Shown: piece after piece, positions 59,282-64,000 of the stretch
How the letters are laid out: the number at the start of each line of letters is the position of its first letter
Position numbering within the stretch: the first letter of the stretch is position 1
NCBI GenBank assembly: GCA_963662155.1
Contig: OY759271.1
Span: 537,001-601,000 of the forward strand
DNA from: Lamellibrachia columna
Lineage: Eukaryota > Annelida > Polychaeta > Sabellida > Siboglinidae
DNA length: 64,000 bases
Reading direction: 5' to 3'
The notes under the pieces: generated by a model
The model's input: the letters and a program-made list of their open reading frames with translations, nothing else
What the model was told of the DNA's origin: nothing
Database searches by the model: none
Program-made: the position numbers and the translations under genes

Positions 59282-59705
59282 CGTTTCATTAATCACACTA
59301 TGAGGCAACTAGGAGGCTGCATTATTCTCTAGAGACCAGTTCATTAACCACATGGGGCTGTTAGGTTCAGCACATAATCTTCCTTGTTGCTAGGATTGTA
59401 AATTTTATGATGACTTAGAAACTAATAAAGAGTATATCTGACAGAGTTTCCTTACAGTGGTCCATGCTTAATTTGGCCATAAGCTTACCGCTTACAAACT
59501 CTTGAGTGCCGAACAAGCGTCCATATACGCGTATTAATTTTATGAAAAATACCACCCTATACGTACATTATTTGGCACTATACTATTATTAAATTTAAAC
59601 ATTCTCCGAGAATTGTGGCAAATTATGCAGGGTATAATTTTTAAGAGAGCAATCACTCTCACTCCCTATTGCTAGCGCTAATCAATCATCCACGCTGCGG
59701 TTTAG

Positions 59706-60445
59706 GAGTCAGACCACAGTTGGGAATTGCATTGGTGGCCATGTTAACGTTTTGTCGGATTATAAGAAAACCTGACCATCAAAAATTCTGAAATAAATAT
59801 GCAGCAACTGCCATCATCTCATTGACATGCTCACCAACTTTTATCAAAATCACGTACCTCCAGCTCTTTTAAAATGTGCGATGCCCGTCAATATTTACAA
59901 AAATTCCCATAAATCCCTCCGCCAGTTAAACTCTCCAAAAAATGCACTATTTCACAGCCAATAGCATCTATAAACAAACCTGTGAATATTCATACTCAAA
60001 GGCAATCATGTCACATAATATGAATTTATTAAGTTCACAATTTCACGTGCCCTACATTCGTGTGAAACAGTAAACAGGAAGGTCAACTGTGGTCTTACCC
60101 CTATTAAATAAAAATGGTAATTGTGCAGACAAAAATTGAATTTAGCCTGTTGATAAAGGTAAATGAAAATCATGCATTCATGCACAAAATCTATGTCCTA
60201 CATAGTTGTTGGGAGTTGCTTACATACACAAGGAACCACCACCTGTGGTGGGCAGAACACACATATATGAGCTACTTCAGCTTGAGACAGTCTGTATTCT
60301 AGTACGATACTCGAATACACTCACTTTTTCAGCTCACTCGAATGAACTTGTAACATAATTTTTGGAATAGTCCAGCATGTGTTCTGTAATCAAATTCTAT
60401 ATAGCCAGTTGTTATTGCATACTGAAAATTATAATAATTTTGTTT
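59706..60445 (+). mobile_element. Mutator-like transposon 3' fragment (copy C, left)
   Basis: Begins GGAGTCAGACCACAG within the nuclease start region and runs to the array junction at 60,446. It therefore stands where the end of an upstream tandem unit would be. It keeps the ~70-base CATTCGTGTGAAACAG block lost from the long unit of copy A. Confidence 0.82.
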
Positions 60446-63400
60446 ACCTGGTGCCACAATACACCTATGTAAACAGACCCAAATATCACCTTTGAGTGTG
60501 GATTACTGAAAAGCCAGACACCTCAACTTGTCGAATTGCACAACATTACATAACCTACTTAGTGGAGTCCTTAGAAACAAAGCACCTTCCCTGTGGAACA
60601 GTTAGGTCATATCACTAGGCCATATCAGATAACAGCTGGGCCTGTCCAGGATTTTCTCAACTCCCAATAGATGTGTGCTCTTCACATGGACTTCAGTAAA
60701 GGTGACTGTGTCTAATTAACTGAAATAAACAAAAGTTGACTGCTAAGTAATTATATTATAATGTGACTTGTTCTGCTTTGATGTAACTTATCAGAGGGAG
60801 GCTGCACTAGTTTGAATATGTCCCCCCCCCTAATATACTGGTCTCCTGTCACTGTCATCTGGGTTCTCAGGCGGATTAGACGTCTTTGCATTCAGATAAC
60901 GGTTTTGTCACTTTCATTAGTAATTTTACTTGGATTTACCTGGGATTTTAAAATGGAGGAGACAACACATGATAGTAGTAGTAGTAGTAGAAAGAGTGAG
61001 GAGAAATGTCCACCTGCTGGTGGAATTAAGATGAAAATTGGCGGCTTCAAGACCGGCCACTGTTACCACAAACCATCAGATGCACCAATCCAACAGGAAC
61101 CCAGTGGGGTTAGCAGTGGGGTTTGGTTGCCACGGCTAAGCCAGAATGACTTTGACAAAGTGGTGCAAACCACTCCTTCAGGATTGCTGGCAGTTTCGCA
61201 GAGGGCCGGCCAGGCACGAGCAAAATTCTACGGCCACAGCTTGATCAATGCCCTGACCTAACAGACATCTATCTTCAAGCTGACGAACAGGCAGATACTC
61301 ATGCAGTTTCTAAAATGCGTCTACTTAGTGTAGACAAAAGTGCAGCAATTTGGAATGATTGCTTTAAAGAGCATGCTAGCAGAGAGGACACATGTATTCT
61401 TCCACACTTCGAAGTACATGAGAAAAAATTTGGTTTGTGTTGGCAACAGTCATTGTCCTGTACAGCCTGTCACTACAAGTCACGTATGTATAAACTGTAT
61501 TCCGAAGTAAACACGGGCAGTCGTGGTCAGAAACCGTGTGCTCCAAATGTAGCCATCCATGTAGGACTACAAGATACAACGATGGGAAACACAAAGTTGC
61601 GACACATTCTGACAACAACAAACACACCTCCCCCAAGTTGAAGCGGGATGCAAAGGAAATCCAACCGGGTTGCCACAATTACCTCTCAGTCCACGACTGA
61701 TCACCTACAGCAGAAGAGGGAAAAAACCAGAGAGATAAATGTTCTGCGTGGTCTTCCAGCAAATGCACCAATCAATATAAGCATGGATGTGAGGTACAAC
61801 TCAACATCCCTGAGAAAGCTACGGTTGTGGACAGAGTGCAAGTCAAGCAGTGGGAACCACGATTGAATGGCAGACGGACAAGCATGAGATTCTAGGTTTT
61901 CACATGGAGAACAAGCTATGCAGACTAGGCTCATCACTTCACAATTAAGGTCAAAATGTGTGGTATCCAGGACATCAAGGATGTACAGCCACGATTTGTG
62001 TGGTCGATCCAATATCAGAATATGAAATAGGCCGTCAAATCGGAGTGAGCTTTGCCCAGCAACAAGTCGTACTAAAATTCGTTGCAACATATGGTGATGT
62101 GAAAGCATTTCATGGGTTACAGGATGCCATGCCAACAGTCGAGGCAGAACGGCAGGCTGACACAACACATCTCGGTCAGACACAGTTCTGACATATCATG
62201 AGAGCATCTTTCTCATCCAGAATGTTCCCGGGAGAGAATGCCATGGTGAGAGCTGAAAACAAGAAAATGTTTGCAAAGGATGTAAGAACCCGATGCCAGA
62301 AAATCTACACAGATATGCACACACTTTATGCAGGTGATATTATAATGATAACTACTAAGATGCCAAAAATAATCCAAGCAATACTGGACTGTTATTCTGG
62401 CTCATGTCAGAACTGTCAGTGACATGGAATTGTCTGTCGTGGAGGTAAGCGAAACAACTGGTGGAAAAGGTCACAGCATTTGAAGGCATGTGGCCTGACT
62501 CGACTCAATATGACAGATGAAGACCGAGCAACACTTGAAGGATTAATAGAAATGCGACTTGGAAATTCAGCACTCCAGATGACACGACACAGACTTACAA
62601 CTGACAAGAATGAATCCATTAACCGATCATTCAGTGCTTCATTGTCAAGTAATGTTAAATTCAGTAGAAATGCACATGGACGAGTGAGTTCAGTGATCGA
62701 TCGCATAAATTATGGAGCGGGGAATTCAATGCTGCGCAAGTTGGAGAATGTATATTGTCCTATTACGAGAGGTGAACAGGTCGCTAGAGCTGTCAAGCAA
62801 ATCCAGCATGAGGTGGAATACCAGAGACAATACAAACGTCGATCATCAGTGCGTCTGCATATCCGTCATACCAAGTTAAAGCGCATGCAGAACTACTTCG
62901 ATTCAAACAGAAACTGCGGTCCAGAAGATCGATACCTGAAGTGTCAGCTTGAACCCAAACCATCTACTCGTAAAGGGAAGAAAAGGCCAGCAGCAGTAGT
63001 TAAGCCAGTGGTCACAAGGAGTCGCCGCAGAAAGACAACACTGCCAACTGCAAACAGGGAAGATCATCCTTATTCATTGCAATCATGAAAGTCTGCTGAT
63101 CACAGTTATGCCAGCAGAAAGTAGAGGGTAGATTTTTAAACAAACAGAAAACAGAACACTTCTAACAAATGTGAACTTTCTACTTTCTCCCAGTTTCATC
63201 ACTCATAGACCTGCAACCACAATACAAGAAACCACCAACAGACAATGGACCATGACTGGCACATGGTGCCACCTTGTGAGCTATACATCAATCGACTTTC
63301 GAAGACATCACTCAGCATGGGCTGACAGACACAACTGCATAAGATTGACTACAGCAGACGACACTTTGAAAAAAACTGAAGGATTCAACACATCTCGAAA

Positions 63401-63515
63401 AATGTAAGTTTTACTATTGCATGGAAATACCTTGAATTGCAACATGCACTTTGGTATGGTGCATGACCAAAGCATACATTTTGACTAACACAATATTGCC
63501 TGTTGTCATTTATTG
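60446..63515 (+). mobile_element. Mutator-like transposon, 3'-truncated (copy C)
   Basis: Third long copy, more diverged than A is from B. It ends at TTGCCTGTTGTCATTTATTGAATGTGG (63,515), before the nuclease core, and the next bases are a unique CpG-bearing promoter-like region. Only the non-domain tail of the nuclease gene is included. Confidence 0.85.
60953..63124 (+). pseudogene. Mutator-like transposase (copy C)
   Basis: Same gene as 5,504-7,840. A 4-base loss after GLLAVS (about 61,197) shifts the frame, and further shifts lie near 61,815 and 61,950. The INISMDVRYN block with the first Asp is intact. The second Asp block reads VATYGDV, so Asp is replaced by Tyr. The segment that is duplicated in A and B is single here, making C the closer guide to the original layout. 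The basic tail is cut by TGA at 63,086. Confidence 0.82.
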
Positions 63516-63539
63516 AATGTGGTGGAGTTTGTGTTAGCT

Positions 63540-63618
63540 GCTTGGGCTCGACAATTTGTATTGTTTACTTCCGGTCTCACTTCGCAACACGGAGCTTGAC
63601 ATCGGTGCGATTCTTGCG
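63540..63618 (+). promoter_or_regulatory. promoter-like region and non-coding first exon
   Basis: After the transposon ends, a CpG-richer patch has ACTTCCGGTCTCACTTCG (ETS-type core plus pyrimidine-rich start region). It ends in TTCTTGCG followed by GTAAGT (63,619), a strong donor. The next acceptor with a good tract is at 63,877. Read together they form a 5' UTR exon. Confidence 0.5.
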
Positions 63619-63877
63619 GTAAGTTAAATGTTGATTTTGTTGTACAGTTTACATTTTAAGTGAAAGCACCTCTAGGCATGGACTATATCTTTCTTTCAAG
63701 AAAATAATGTGCGAATTTATTAAATGATATGCCTTTGAGGCGGCTGGATTTTTAGCAGGGGACATCTCAGGCTCAGCCTCAGCCAGCGTTTGAGTATATG
63801 CTAATATGCTATAGTAGCTTAGGGATTGAATGACTCATTCCTTAATATATGACAATTTAGCTTCTGTGTGTGTGCAG

Positions 63878-63958
63878 GAACATTTTTCTCAAATGAATGA
63901 TCAACTTGATGTGAAGGTCTTAAGAGCAAAGGAAATAAACAAACCCCATGTGTCCAAG
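63878..63958 (+). CDS. first coding exon of a gene running off the window
   Basis: The acceptor is a TGTGTGTGTGCAG tract and the donor is GTGAGT at 63,959. ATG at 63,893 opens 22 complete codons: MNDQLDVKVLRAKEINKPHV and two more. The L.VKVLRA..I pattern is what the first strand of a C2 domain looks like, for instance at the N-terminus of cytosolic phospholipase A2-type or other C2 proteins, but 22 residues are too few to name it. Phase at the donor is 0. Confidence 0.5.
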
Positions 63959-64000
63959 GTGAGTGTAAATACAATACTGAATAATAACAGTAGAATTAAT

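Overview
The window is an AT-rich, intron-containing metazoan genome segment. The organism is probably a marine invertebrate; mollusc, brachiopod and other lophotrochozoan-like genomes fit the mix of elements, but the species cannot be fixed from sequence alone. The evidence for a eukaryote is multi-exon genes with GT..AG borders, tRNA-headed SINEs, CR1-like LINEs and DDE transposons. Most of the window is repeats. Real gene material is small and scattered. || Layout. 1-9,459 and 18,633-26,853 are two direct copies (A and B) of one segment, offset by about 18.6 kb. Each copy holds exon-like pieces of an unidentified minus-strand gene, a tandem ~1.8 kb repeat (R) carrying a decayed reverse-transcriptase gene, and, inserted inside the second R unit, a Mutator-like DNA transposon. 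Copy A alone carries a 5'-truncated CR1-like LINE (641-1,650). It also has a local array in which the 4.3 kb transposon is followed head-to-tail by two 1.33 kb internally deleted derivatives and a stub (4,979-12,332). The spacer 14,733-18,632 holds a possible TIR-domain exon and a LINE fragment. A third copy of the transposon (C) lies at 59,706-63,515. || The most notable feature is in this transposon. Besides a PF20700-like Mutator transposase on the plus strand, it carries a convergent minus-strand gene for an I-PpoI-type His-Me finger (His-Cys box) endonuclease. The catalytic His and Asn and all eight zinc ligands can be placed, most of them at exactly the I-PpoI spacing. I know of no description of this pairing. 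|| 27.9-32.0 kb (minus strand) holds a six-exon gene, in phase throughout, whose N-terminus and C-terminus look like the DUF4806 family, preceded by two exon remnants of another transposon-type protein with a His/Asp-rich repeat. 33.6-34.1 kb is a LINE ORF1 fragment. 34.9-43.0 kb (minus) contains nine short exons that join in one frame to 254 codons; I do not recognise this protein. 43.4-45.8 kb (minus) is a decayed Ginger/Gypsy-integrase-like gene followed by a Thr-rich, Ulp1 (C48) protease-like ORF. 46.2-53.7 kb is LINE territory: a plus-strand CR1-like element, a minus-strand endonuclease/RT element and an SGNH-hydrolase fragment. 54.2-54.8 kb is the N-terminal piece of a second, different Mutator-like transposase. 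57.2-58.0 kb is a two-exon UBE4A U-box 3' end with altered core residues. The last 450 bases contain the promoter-proximal exons of a plus-strand gene that runs off the window. || There are no rRNA genes, genuine tRNA genes, CRISPR arrays or operons. Joined exon models are my reading of splice sites and need transcript support.
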